A stretch of 64,000 nucleotides of DNA from assembly GCA_000720375.1 (NCBI GenBank), contig JOAA01000003.1, positions 620,001-684,000 on the forward strand, read 5' to 3'. The notes beneath the pieces are model-generated. The model was not told where the DNA came from and ran no database searches. It saw only the letters and a list, made by a program, of their open reading frames with translations. The position numbers were made by a program, and so were the translations under genes. This document shows, piece after piece, positions 34,373 through 42,664 of this stretch (positions are counted from its first letter, which is position 1; each line of letters opens with the position of its first letter). This stretch comes from Rhodococcus rhodnii (GTDB lineage: Bacteria; Actinomycetota; Actinomycetes; Mycobacteriales; Pseudonocardiaceae).

Positions 34373-36244
34373 ATGACGATCGTGCACCAGCAGGCGCGTG
34401 GGAGCGCTTACACGCACTTAACCAGATGGGGCCGGGCGCTCGTGCTCAGCCTCGCCCTTGTCACCGCTGCGGGCAGCACCGCGGCCGCGGACCCGGTGAG
34501 CGAACGACGCGGCGGCACCCCCGACTTCGGGCCGAACGTCACCATCTTCGATCCGAGCATGCCGGTCGAGCAGATCCAGGCCACCCTGGACGCCACCCAT
34601 GCCAAGCAGGTCGACAACGAGATGGGCACCACGCGGTACGCGTACCTGTTCAAGCCGGGCACGTACGGCACCGCGGACAAGCCGTTGCAGATCAAGGTCG
34701 GCTACTACACCGAGGTCTCCGGGCTCGGCGCGTCCCCGGCCGATGTCGTGATCAACGGCAAGATCGAGGTCTACAACCGCTGCCTGAACAACGCCGGGCC
34801 GAACTGCATCGCCCTGGTCAACTTCTGGCGCACGCTGTCCAACCTCTCGCTCGACATCAACGCCAAGGGCCAGGACGGGTGCCGCGCGTCGGCCAACTTC
34901 TGGGCGGTCTCCCAGGCCGTTTCCCTGCGCAGGCTGAACATCGCGGGCGGCGGACTGTCGCTGATGGACTACTGCACCGACGGCCCGCAGTACGCCAGCG
35001 GTGGCTTCATCGCCGACTCCAAGCTGCCCGCCACCACCAACGGTTCGCAGCAGCAGTGGCTCACCCGCAACAGCGAGGTCGCCGGCTGGTCCAACGGCGT
35101 GTGGAACCAGGTCTTCTCCGGTGTTGTCGGCGCCCCCGACGACGCAGCGTTCCCGACCCCGCCGTACACGACGCTGGAGAACACGCCCGTCAGCCGGGAG
35201 AAGCCGTACCTGTTCGTTGACGCCAAGGGCAAGTACAACGTGCGCGTGCCCTCCGCACAGAAGAACACCCGCGGCGTCACGTGGGCCAATGGGATGACGC
35301 CCGGGCGCACGATCCCGATCAGCGACTTCTACGTCGCCAAGCCGGGCGACTCGGTCCACACGATCAACGCACATCTCGCGCTGGGCAAGCACTTGCTGCT
35401 CACCCCGGGCCTGTACGACATCGCCCGCAGCATCAACGTGGTGTGGCCGAACACCGTTGTCCTCGGCCTTGGACACGCCACACTGACAGCGGTTCGTGGC
35501 GCGACCCCGCTTGAGGTCGCGGACGTTCCGGGCGTTGTCGTCGCCGGTGTCACGATCGACGCCGGTCTGCAGGAATCCCCTGTGCTGCTGAGGGTCGGCA
35601 AGCGGCATGGCTGGGGCTGGAGCTCCCAGACGAACCCGACCACACTGTCCGATGTGTACTTCCGGATCGGCGGGCCGCACGTCGGCAAGACCGACACCGC
35701 ACTGGAAGTCAACAGCGACAACGTGTTGATCGATCACACGTGGGTGTGGCGCGCGGACCACGGCGTCGAGGGCTTCACCGACACCCAGCGGTGGAACACC
35801 AACACCGGCCGCAAGGGCGCGGTCATCAACGGCGACAACGTGACCGCGACCGGCCTGTTCGTCGAACACTTCCAGCAGTACAACACCACATGGAACGGCG
35901 AGAACGGCACGACGATCCTGTACCAGAACGAACTGCCGTACGACCCGCCGACGCAGGCCGACTGGATGAACGGCAACGTCGAGGGCTACGCGGGGTACAA
36001 GGTCGGCGACAAGGTCCGCAACCACACGCTGTACGGCGGCGGCGTGTACGTGTTCAACCAGAACAACCCGCAGATCCACACCGAGAACGGGTTCGAGGTG
36101 CCGCGGACGCCTGGCGTGAAGCTCAACCACATCATGACCGTCAACCTCAGCGCCGGGATCATCGACCACGTGGTCAACGACGTCGGTGACGCGGCGGACA
36201 TGACCAAGGTCGGTCAGCCCGTCTACATCAAGCAGTACCCGTAA
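34373..36244 (+). CDS. Secreted right-handed beta-helix protein (pectate-lyase-like fold)
   Basis: 623 residues. The signal peptide lies at ~24-42 (ALVLSLALVTAAGSTAAA) after a long polar n-region. Two parallel beta-helix halves follow (KPGTYGTADKPLQIKVGYYT; HLLLTPGLYDIARSINVVWP; LEVNSDNVLIDHTWVWRADH). Proteins of this type are secreted in actinomycetes, often labelled pectate-lyase-like or, by loose annotation, coagulation factor 5/8-like. I cannot name a substrate and see no certain catalytic residues. It is followed by a strong hairpin. Confidence 0.75.
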   Translation: MTIVHQQARGSAYTHLTRWGRALVLSLALVTAAGSTAAADPVSERRGGTPDFGPNVTIFDPSMPVEQIQATLDATHAKQVDNEMGTTRYAYLFKPGTYGTADKPLQIKVGYYTEVSGLGASPADVVINGKIEVYNRCLNNAGPNCIALVNFWRTLSNLSLDINAKGQDGCRASANFWAVSQAVSLRRLNIAGGGLSLMDYCTDGPQYASGGFIADSKLPATTNGSQQQWLTRNSEVAGWSNGVWNQVFSGVVGAPDDAAFPTPPYTTLENTPVSREKPYLFVDAKGKYNVRVPSAQKNTRGVTWANGMTPGRTIPISDFYVAKPGDSVHTINAHLALGKHLLLTPGLYDIARSINVVWPNTVVLGLGHATLTAVRGATPLEVADVPGVVVAGVTIDAGLQESPVLLRVGKRHGWGWSSQTNPTTLSDVYFRIGGPHVGKTDTALEVNSDNVLIDHTWVWRADHGVEGFTDTQRWNTNTGRKGAVINGDNVTATGLFVEHFQQYNTTWNGENGTTILYQNELPYDPPTQADWMNGNVEGYAGYKVGDKVRNHTLYGGGVYVFNQNNPQIHTENGFEVPRTPGVKLNHIMTVNLSAGIIDHVVNDVGDAADMTKVGQPVYIKQYP

Positions 36245-36250
36245 CACCGT

Positions 36251-36282
36251 TGCCTCGCCACGGTTTCCGCCGTGGCGAGGCA
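36251..36282. terminator. Hairpin between beta-helix and HxlR genes
   Basis: 13-bp stem TGCCTCGCCACGG / CCGTGGCGAGGCA with a 6-base loop, between convergent stops. Confidence 0.8.
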
Positions 36283-36284
36283 CC

Positions 36285-36824
36285 TCATGTCGGTCGGGTG
36301 TCGTAACGCTGACGGGATTCAGCGATGTAATCCCGATGCTGTTCCGCCCACCGCAGCACACCGCTCACCTCAACCGACAACGTGTGCCCGACTTCAGTCA
36401 ATTCGTAGTGCACCTGCGGCGGCGTGCTTGGCGTGACCGTCCGGGTCAGCAGCCCATCCCGTTCGAGACCGCGCAATGTCAGCGTCAGCATGCGCTGCGA
36501 GATGCCCTCGATAGCCCGGCGCAGGTCCGAGTAGCGACGCGGTCCGTCGGCAAGCAGTGCCATCACGAGCACGCTCCACTTGTCGCCGACCCTGTCGAGT
36601 ACGTCACGCACACGGCAGTTGTGCCCGTTGACCTGCAAGGTCACATCGGTGTGCGTAGCGCCTGACAATGTGCCTTCTTCCGCCATGCCTGCAACCATGG
36701 TGTCGAACGGATTCACCGAGGACGCCGACACTTTGACCTTGATCTCGTCCGGGGCGGGCACCGGCTCTGTCATCTCCCGCACACTCGGGATCTCGCCGAA
36801 ATTGTCGATGACGACCGCTCGCAT
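36285..36824 (-). CDS. HxlR-family regulator fused in frame to the N-terminus of a quinone oxidoreductase
   Basis: 179 residues if read from ATG 36824. Residues 1-46 ([20 protein letters not shown] ... [10 protein letters not shown]) are the start of a zinc-less quinone oxidoreductase GroES-like domain, not of a regulator. From the internal ATG 36686 ([20 protein letters not shown]) the protein is a normal 133-residue HxlR regulator: [20 protein letters not shown], then [20 protein letters not shown]. The oxidoreductase missing exactly this N-terminus lies in the opposite orientation just to the right (36885-37661). The simplest reading is a ~207-bp inversion (about 36687-36893). HxlR itself could still be made from ATG 36686. 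Confidence 0.85.
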   Translation of the reverse strand: MRAVVIDNFGEIPSVREMTEPVPAPDEIKVKVSASSVNPFDTMVAGMAEEGTLSGATHTDVTLQVNGHNCRVRDVLDRVGDKWSVLVMALLADGPRRYSDLRRAIEGISQRMLTLTLRGLERDGLLTRTVTPSTPPQVHYELTEVGHTLSVEVSGVLRWAEQHRDYIAESRQRYDTRPT

Positions 36825-36849
36825 TGGTTACCCCTTGTGCGTTGGTTAC
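36824..36849. promoter_or_regulatory. Direct repeat TTGGTTAC, putative HxlR operator
   Basis: TTGGTTAC occurs at 36824-36831 and 36842-36849, 18 bp apart, inside the proposed inverted segment. Spacing by about two helical turns suits a dimeric HxlR regulator. The first copy overlaps the current start codon of the fused gene. Confidence 0.4.
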
Positions 36850-36884
36850 TTCTTGTTCGCAGCCGTGAGCTTGGGGCATGCTTG

Positions 36885-37661
36885 GTGTCCGGCGCGATGC
36901 GTCAGATGTACGAACACCGTTTCCCCATCGTCCTGGGCAAGGACTTCGCGGGGACAGTGACCGAGATCGGTTCGGACGTCACCGATTTCGCCGTCGGCGA
37001 CAAGGTTTTCGGCATGGTGGCGAAACAACGGCTGACCGACGGCGGTGGCTTCGGCGAGTACCTGACCACAGCGGCGGGTGCGGGTGTCGCACACGTGCCT
37101 GCCGGACTCGACCTTGCCGTGGCTGGTTCGCTGGGCTTGGCCGGCGCGGTGGCAATAGCGGTCATCGACGCACTAGGGCCGTTGTCCGGCAAGGCGATTC
37201 TGGTCAGCGGCGCCACCGGAGGCGTCGGTGCTCACGTGGTCCAACTGGCGAAGGCCCGTGGTGCCCACGTGATCGCGACGGCCGCGTCGGGCCGCGCGAC
37301 CGAGCACGTCCTCGGTCTTGGTGCGGACCAGGCGGTCGACTACCGCAATGACCTTGCCACGCAAGTCAAGCAAGTGGATTCCGTCGTGCACCTGGCAGGT
37401 GATGGCGCTTCGCTGGCGAGCGTGCTTGTCGATGGCGGACGCATCGTGTCGGCGGCGCACCTGCAACTCGAGGGCCACGAAGTCACCCCGGTGATGGCCA
37501 ACCCCGATCCCGCGAAGCTGAGCCGGCTCGCCGCCGACGTCGCAGCTGGGCGAGTACGGGTTCCGATCGCCCGCACGTACCCACTGGACCAGCTGGCCAC
37601 CGCCGTCAGCGACTTCGCGGCGCGCGGTGTGCTCGGCAAACTCGCCATCGCGGTGGCGTGA
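36885..37661 (+). CDS. Zinc-independent quinone oxidoreductase lacking its N-terminal ~46 residues
   Basis: From GTG 36885 the product is ~258 residues: RQMYEHRFPIVLGKDFAGTV, then the Rossmann motif VSGATGGVGAHVVQLAKARG, and FAARGVLGKLAIAVA at the end. The medium-chain reductase fold normally begins with MRAVVID..., and that segment is found on the other strand at 36687-36824. Joining ...DTMVAG to AMRQMYEH restores a continuous normal protein of ~304 residues. The present form lacks the first strands of the GroES-like domain and is probably non-functional. No good ribosome site is visible at either possible start (GTG 36885, ATG 36897). Confidence 0.8.
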   Translation: MSGAMRQMYEHRFPIVLGKDFAGTVTEIGSDVTDFAVGDKVFGMVAKQRLTDGGGFGEYLTTAAGAGVAHVPAGLDLAVAGSLGLAGAVAIAVIDALGPLSGKAILVSGATGGVGAHVVQLAKARGAHVIATAASGRATEHVLGLGADQAVDYRNDLATQVKQVDSVVHLAGDGASLASVLVDGGRIVSAAHLQLEGHEVTPVMANPDPAKLSRLAADVAAGRVRVPIARTYPLDQLATAVSDFAARGVLGKLAIAVA

Positions 37662-37680
37662 TCATCGAAGCGGGTCTCGC

Positions 37681-38253
37681 CTAGTCGAGCAGGCTCATGA
37701 TCTCGTCGATGTCCTTGCGCAAGCGTTTGCGGTCCACGCCGGACCGTACCGACAGCCGCAGGCCGAGCCAGGCGTTGACCAGCATGCTGGTCAACGCCTC
37801 CGGCTTGACCCGGTCGGTGATGGTGCCGTCGTTCTGGCCGCGACGGACCATGTCGAGCATGATCTCCCGTGTCCTGACCATGTAATGCTCGACACTCTGG
37901 GCGGCCTGGCTGTCGCGGGCGGCCACCTCGGTGGCGACGTTCGCGAGCAGGCAGCCCTTGAGGTGCGCGTCCGGTCCGAGCACGACGGAAAGCAGGTCGC
38001 GGATGCCGTCACGGCCGCTGCGGGCGCTGTCGGCCAAGGCACGCAGCCTGGCATCCTGCGTGCCCGCGTAGCGGTCGAGGGACTGCATGAAGAGCTGGTG
38101 TTTGTCCCCGAACGTGTCGTACAGGCTGCGCCTGCCGATGCCCATGCCTTCGACCAGGTCCTGAATGGACGTGGCCTCGTAGCCACGCTCCCAGAACATC
38201 TCCATCGCCCGGTCAAGGGCCACGTCCGGATCGAACTCCTTGTGCCGCACCAC
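37681..38253 (-). CDS. TetR-family transcriptional regulator
   Basis: 190 residues. HTH at ~10-55: ALDRAMEMFWERGYEATSIQ, then GMGIGRRSLYDTFGDKHQLF. The C-terminal TetR_C domain has FGD/LARY-type features, and HLKGCLLANVATEVA is typical of the YcnC/AcuR-like group. GTG 38253 with GGGAG upstream fixes the start. It is 25 bp downstream of the SDR, so the two form one operon. Confidence 0.92.
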   Translation of the reverse strand: MVRHKEFDPDVALDRAMEMFWERGYEATSIQDLVEGMGIGRRSLYDTFGDKHQLFMQSLDRYAGTQDARLRALADSARSGRDGIRDLLSVVLGPDAHLKGCLLANVATEVAARDSQAAQSVEHYMVRTREIMLDMVRRGQNDGTITDRVKPEALTSMLVNAWLGLRLSVRSGVDRKRLRKDIDEIMSLLD

Positions 38254-38278
38254 GACCTGCTCCCTTCCCGCCCCCAGC

Positions 38279-38956
38279 CTAGAGTGCGGCGCTGAGGTTC
38301 CCCCTCGCCCACCGCGTCTTCTCGTCGGCGAGCACTTCGGCCACGCCCGCCGCCACACCGTCGAGGGCCAGCTTGGCCACCCCGGCGGGGTCGATCTTGT
38401 CCTCAGGCGCCACGAACGATGCCATGTCGGTGTCCATGTAAGCCACGTACAACGCAGTGACACCGATTCCCTTTGGCTCGAGCTGCGCACGCACGGAGTT
38501 GCTCATCGCCCAGGCCGCGGCCTTGGCGGCGTTGTACGCACCGCCGCCGATGGTGTGCACCCAGCTCAGGATCGAGTGCACGTTCAGCAGCGCGCCGCCG
38601 CCATTGCTTTCGATGACCGGCACGAACGCCCGGATCGCGGACAGCGTGCCGAAGTAGTGCGCCTCCATCTCCAGGCGGATGTCGGCGAAGTCGCCGTCGA
38701 GCAGCCCCGCGTGTGTCGACACGCCCGCGTTGTTCACCAGCAACGTCGCGTCGCTCGCGATCTTGGCCGCCTCCTCGATCGTCGCCGGGTCGTTCAGGTC
38801 GAACTTGACCGGCACGACACCCGGGATGTCGACGGTTTCCGGCCGCCGCACGGCCCCGTACACCTTCGCGCCACGCTCGACCAGCTGCTGCGCGAAGCGA
38901 CGGCCCAACCCACGGTTCGCTCCGGTGACCACCGCGACCGCATTCTCGAGTTCCAT
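38279..38956 (-). CDS. Short-chain dehydrogenase/reductase
   Basis: 225 residues: TGANRGLGRRFAQQL cofactor motif, LVNNAGV, catalytic Ser (NVHSILSW), YNAAKAAAW (Tyr/Lys). Strong GAGAGAGGACG ribosome site. The TetR regulator follows in the operon, and a TetR-type palindrome lies upstream. The substrate is unknown. Confidence 0.92.
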   Translation of the reverse strand: MELENAVAVVTGANRGLGRRFAQQLVERGAKVYGAVRRPETVDIPGVVPVKFDLNDPATIEEAAKIASDATLLVNNAGVSTHAGLLDGDFADIRLEMEAHYFGTLSAIRAFVPVIESNGGGALLNVHSILSWVHTIGGGAYNAAKAAAWAMSNSVRAQLEPKGIGVTALYVAYMDTDMASFVAPEDKIDPAGVAKLALDGVAAGVAEVLADEKTRWARGNLSAAL

Positions 38957-38993
38957 GATCGTCCTCTCTCTCAGGTACCCCTAGCGTAACCCT

Positions 38994-39015
38994 ATTGAGA
39001 ACGATCGTTACAATA
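38994..39015. promoter_or_regulatory. TetR-type operator upstream of the SDR-TetR operon
   Basis: AACGATCGTT (39000-39009) is a perfect palindrome flanked by TATTG and CAATA, giving a longer imperfect inverted repeat typical of TetR operators, 38-59 bp upstream of the SDR start codon. Probable autoregulation. Confidence 0.6.
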
Positions 39016-39196
39016 AATCTCCGAGAGACCCCGGACACACCCGCATGTTTGTGAACAAGATCGAGAACGATTGGTGCGGAGTGGCTGAGCTTCTCCATCG
39101 GACATACCTGTGGGCAAAGCCGATACCAAGGTCGCATTGCCGCGGCGGGCACCGGCACGCGAAGATCGAGCGAACCCGGGCGGGAGGGGATCGACG

Positions 39197-39598
39197 GTGA
39201 CCGGTTGGGATCTTGACGCACTCGCGGCCAGTCTGCGCCGCGGCAGCGACGATCTGTCGTCGTACGCGGGATTCATGATCGCCACGCTGTCCGAGGCACT
39301 CCCAGCGGAGATGGTCCACGTCGAACGCAAGCCGGGCCTGTTCGGGCGGACGAAGCACGACGCACCCGTGCTCGGCCTGGCCATTCAGCTCAGTGATCAC
39401 CGTTTTTCCTTGCAACGCAAGGCTGTCGGCGAGCCTGTGACGGCACGTGTCGCCATCACGTCGGGCGGCGTGGTGCTGCGTACGAATTCGGTCGGGATGG
39501 ACGTGTGGTGCCACGAACTGGCTGCAGCCTTGAGCGTGCAGGCCACGGCGAACGAGGCCGCCGCAGAGGTATTGCGGCGCCTGACGGTGCCGCCGTGA
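39197..39598 (+). CDS. Small protein of unknown function, first gene of the YbjQ-like operon
   Basis: 133 residues from GTG 39197 (GGGAGGGGATCGACG upstream). It reads TGWDLDALAASLRRGSDDLS ... MVHVERKPGLFGRTKHDAPV ... RVAITSGGVVLRTNSVGMDV. It is a compact alpha/beta protein without signal peptide or membrane segment. I do not recognise the family. The stop overlaps the next ATG (TGATG), so it is coupled to the two YbjQ-like genes and likely works with them. Confidence 0.8.
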   Translation: MTGWDLDALAASLRRGSDDLSSYAGFMIATLSEALPAEMVHVERKPGLFGRTKHDAPVLGLAIQLSDHRFSLQRKAVGEPVTARVAITSGGVVLRTNSVGMDVWCHELAAALSVQATANEAAAEVLRRLTVPP

Positions 39599-40359
39599 TG
39601 CCATTCACGTCGAACCTCTCAGTCTGCGAGCATCACGCGATCCGGTCCGTCGGCTTCGCGCCGGTCGGCCAGGTGATGGGCGTCTGCGTCCGGCAACTCC
39701 GTACCCAGCCGACGAACTACGGCTGCGTGCGGGGCGGCACTGAGATCCGCGATGTCACGATGGTCGATCGTTTGCACTACGCCGGGTTCGAGGACGCCGC
39801 TGACCGGATGCGACAGGAATGCCAAGCGATCGGCGGCGATGGCGTGGTCGCAGTCGGCCTGAACATGGTGCGACTCGGCCAAGGCAATGTGGAGATCCAG
39901 GCTGTCGGCACCGCAGTGCGATCCATCGGTGCGGTACGGCCACGCACGCCGTTCACGTGCGATCTGTCCGGCCAGGACTTCGCCAAGCTGATGCTCGCCG
40001 GCTGGGTGCCGTGCGGCATGGTGCTCGGAATAGCCATCACCCTGCGGCACACCGACGTATTCGGGCGGGGCCAGGTCGTACCACCATGGCAAAACGCCGA
40101 ACTCGAGGGTTGTACCGACCTCGTCGAGCGGGCACGAATGCTCGCGCGCCTACGACTGCGTGACGGGTGCGTCCAACGAGGCGGTGAAGGGATTGTCATC
40201 CGCCGAATGACGACGGCGATCCACAAACTCGAATGCGACAGCGGGCTGGACCGCCGAGCCGAGGTGCTGATGACGGGAACCGCCATCACTCAGTTCCGGC
40301 ACGGCGATCCACCGTCGCCACTGCCAATCCTGCGAATCACCGGAGGGACCAATGGATGA
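39598..40359 (+). CDS. Tandem YbjQ-like (heavy-metal-binding, DUF74) domain protein, A
   Basis: 253 residues with two YbjQ-like repeats: FTSNLSVCEHHAIRSVGFAP...GQVMGVCVRQL and FTCDLSGQDFAKLMLAGWVP...GMVLGIAITLRH. Each is followed by a helix with ERARxxARLR/DRMRQE and a strand GDGVVAVGL / GEGIVIRRM. Single YbjQ domains form pentamers; a fused pair is less usual. The second half is more diverged. Start ATG overlaps the upstream stop by 1 bp and the end overlaps the next gene by 8 bp. Confidence 0.8.
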   Translation: MPFTSNLSVCEHHAIRSVGFAPVGQVMGVCVRQLRTQPTNYGCVRGGTEIRDVTMVDRLHYAGFEDAADRMRQECQAIGGDGVVAVGLNMVRLGQGNVEIQAVGTAVRSIGAVRPRTPFTCDLSGQDFAKLMLAGWVPCGMVLGIAITLRHTDVFGRGQVVPPWQNAELEGCTDLVERARMLARLRLRDGCVQRGGEGIVIRRMTTAIHKLECDSGLDRRAEVLMTGTAITQFRHGDPPSPLPILRITGGTNG

Positions 40360-41149
40360 GCTGTCCGAGGAGGCGATGACGCGGCTCAACGAGCTCAAGC
40401 CCGGCAGGCCCGGCTCGATCTTCACCTCCGACCTGTCGGTGAACGAGTTCCTGGTGCTGCGGCACGCCGGATTCCGCCCGCTGGGCCTGGTTCTGGGCAC
40501 GTCGGTGTACCACGTCGGCCTGCAGATCCGCCGGTGGAACGCCAACCAGGAACTGGACAAGCTGTCGCAGGCGATGTACCACGCCCGCGAACTCGCGATG
40601 GAACGGATGCAGCTCGAGGCGAAGCTCCTCGGCGCGGACGGGATCGTCGCGGTGCGGCTGAAGGTGGAACGCAAGGAGTGGGGCTCGGACATCGCCGAGT
40701 TCATCGCGGTCGGCACCGCGGTCAAGTCCGAGTCCGGCGGCTCATGGCTGACCGACCAGGGCGGGCCGTTCACGTCCATCTTGTCCGGCCAGGACTTCTG
40801 GACCTTGCTGCAGACCGGGTACCGGCCGTTGGGCCTGGTCATGGGCACATGCGTCTACCACGTGGCGCACCGGACGGTCGGCAACGTGCTGTCCAACATC
40901 GGCCGCAACACCGAGCTCACCGACTACACGCAGGCGCTTTACCACGCGCGTGAGCTCGCGATGGAACGGATGCGGAAGGAGGCGGAACTCCTTCGGGCGG
41001 AAGGAATCGTCGGCGTGCAGCTCTCTCAGCTCAACCACACGTGGGGCAGTCACACCACCGAGTTCTTCGCGATCGGCACGGCCGTGCGCCCGATCCGCGA
41101 CGACCACACGGTTCCCGATCCTTACCTCGTGCTCGGCCTGGACACCTAG
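40352..41149 (+). CDS. Tandem YbjQ-like (heavy-metal-binding, DUF74) domain protein, B
   Basis: 265 residues, two well-matched repeats: FTSDLSVNEFLVLRHAGFRP...GLVLGTSVYHVG and FTSILSGQDFWTLLQTGYRP...GLVMGTCVYHVA. Each has MYHARELAMERMQLEAKLL / LYHARELAMERMRKEAELLR and a closing strand DIAEFIAVGTAV / HTTEFFAIGTAV. GGAGGGACCA precedes the ATG. No clear metal-binding cysteine cluster. The intracellular function of YbjQ-like proteins is unsettled, so I only note the conserved fold. Confidence 0.85.
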   Translation: MDELSEEAMTRLNELKPGRPGSIFTSDLSVNEFLVLRHAGFRPLGLVLGTSVYHVGLQIRRWNANQELDKLSQAMYHARELAMERMQLEAKLLGADGIVAVRLKVERKEWGSDIAEFIAVGTAVKSESGGSWLTDQGGPFTSILSGQDFWTLLQTGYRPLGLVMGTCVYHVAHRTVGNVLSNIGRNTELTDYTQALYHARELAMERMRKEAELLRAEGIVGVQLSQLNHTWGSHTTEFFAIGTAVRPIRDDHTVPDPYLVLGLDT

Positions 41150-41342
41150 CCGGCGAGCAGCGAAACCCAGAGGCGGCCGAGCTAGGCGGCGTACCGCTCC
41201 TCGCTCCACCCGCGTTGCTCGACGAGCCGATGCCACAGGGCGCCATCGGTGGTCGACCACAGGACATCCCGGCATTCCTCTTCGGACACTGCGAGCTGTC
41301 CGGTGGCAGCGGCTGCATGGGCATGCATGGCCATGGCGAGAA
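41146..41342 (-). pseudogene. Remnant of a TetR-family regulator (C-terminal part, nonsense codon)
   Basis: The minus strand reads AMHAHAAAATGQLAVSEEEC, RDVLWSTTDGALWHRLVEQR, GWSEERYAA, then TAG (41182-41184), then LGRLWVSLLAG and a natural stop at 41146. The GWSxERYxxWL motif closes many TetR C-terminal domains. TAG stands where Trp (TGG) is expected. No HTH region is present upstream. From 41345 to 41530 I see nothing but the ribosome site of the next gene. Confidence 0.5.
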
Positions 41343-41530
41343 GTAGCCGAAGTCAGTGTCCCCTTCCGGCCGGTATCACGGCCTCGATGAGCCGGGTGAC
41401 CTGGTCCTCGACCAGGGATGGCTATGGCCGCGCACTGCGCGTGGCGGTCACGGACCACGAGCGCTCTGGTCATGGCTCAGCGGCGAGCACGCAAGCAGGC
41501 TGGAAGCGACTCACTTGAGGGGAGCGGAGC

Positions 41531-42652
41531 ATGCCCGGCTGGATGCGTGACGACCACAAGGCCTTGGCAGAGTTGGCGTACGAGTTCTTCGCCAAGGAAT
41601 GCGAGCCGAACGAGAAGCGCTGGGGCCGCCAGCAGCACGTCGACCGCGACATCTGGCACAAGGCCGGCGAGCTCGGTCTGCTGTGCGCGTCCATTCCCGA
41701 GCAGTACGGCGGCGGAGGCGGCGATTTCGGGCATGAGGCCGCGATCATGGACGCGCAGGTCCGGGCGCTGGCACCGAGCTTTGGTGGCGCGGTGCATTCG
41801 GCGATCATCGCCCACTACATCAATGCCTACGGCACACACGAACAGAAGCTGAAGTGGCTGCCGAAGATGGCGAGCGGTGAACTCGTCTCCGCCATCGCGA
41901 TGACCGAACCTGGCACGGGCTCGGACTTGCAAGGCATCAAGACCACCGCGGTCAAGGAGGGCGACGAGTACGTCATCAACGGCTCGAAGACCTTCATCAC
42001 CAACGGTTTCCTATCCGACATCGTGGTCGTCGCGGCGAAAACCGACCCCGCGCAAGGCGCGGCGGGTGTTTCGCTGATCGTTGTGGAGCAAGGGATCAAG
42101 AGGGGCCGCAACCTGGAGAAGGTCGGGCAGCACGGCCAGGACACGTGCGAACTGTTCTTCGACAACGTGCGCGTGCCGACGAGCAATCTTCTCGGCGAAG
42201 AAGGCCAGGGTTTCCGTTATCTGATGGAACAGCTGCCGCAGGAACGGCTCATCATCGCGGTTCCCGCCGTCGCGTCCATCGAGAAGGCCGTCGAGTTGAC
42301 CATCGGATACGCCAAGGAACGACACGCGTTCGGCAAGCCGATCCTCGCTTTCCAGAACACCAGGTTCGAGCTGGCCGAATGCTCCACGTTGGCCACGGTC
42401 GCGCGCACGTTCCTGGACGGCTGCATCGCCAAGCACATGGCTGGCGAGCTGGACGTCGTCGGCGCGGCGAAGGCCAAGTGGTGGCTGACCGAGCAGCAGA
42501 ACATCGTCGCCGACCGGTGCATGCAGCTGTTCGGTGGTTACGGCTACATGGTCGAGTACCCGATCGCCCGGATCTGGACCGATTCGCGGATCCAGAAGAT
42601 CTACGGCGGCACCAACGAGATCATGAAGGAGATCATCGGCCGCACACTGTGA
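41531..42652 (+). CDS. Acyl-CoA dehydrogenase
   Basis: 373 residues with the full three-domain ACAD fold: AMTEPGTGSDLQGIKTTA (FAD/substrate loop), ITNGFLSDIVVVAAKT, KERHAFGKPI, FGGYGYMVEYPIARIWTDSR and catalytic Glu in IYGGTNEIMKE. GAGGGGAGCGGAGC precedes the ATG. It is followed after 12 bp by an alpha-methylacyl-CoA racemase gene, and both converge on a MaoC/thiolase/SDR operon. The likely reaction is alpha,beta-desaturation of 2-methyl-branched acyl-CoA (inference from context). Confidence 0.93.
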   Translation: MPGWMRDDHKALAELAYEFFAKECEPNEKRWGRQQHVDRDIWHKAGELGLLCASIPEQYGGGGGDFGHEAAIMDAQVRALAPSFGGAVHSAIIAHYINAYGTHEQKLKWLPKMASGELVSAIAMTEPGTGSDLQGIKTTAVKEGDEYVINGSKTFITNGFLSDIVVVAAKTDPAQGAAGVSLIVVEQGIKRGRNLEKVGQHGQDTCELFFDNVRVPTSNLLGEEGQGFRYLMEQLPQERLIIAVPAVASIEKAVELTIGYAKERHAFGKPILAFQNTRFELAECSTLATVARTFLDGCIAKHMAGELDVVGAAKAKWWLTEQQNIVADRCMQLFGGYGYMVEYPIARIWTDSRIQKIYGGTNEIMKEIIGRTL

Positions 42653-42664
42653 GCCGAGCACGCC

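Noticed and set aside
34418..36361. A 647-codon open frame on the minus strand antisense to the beta-helix gene
   Set aside because: Composition is that of an antisense shadow (rich in Val/Asp/Arg/His/Gly), no domain is recognisable, and the plus-strand product has a signal peptide and beta-helix motifs.
37681..38490. N-terminal extension of the TetR gene to 38490
   Set aside because: The added residues are antisense-like and overlap the SDR gene; GTG 38253 has a proper ribosome site.
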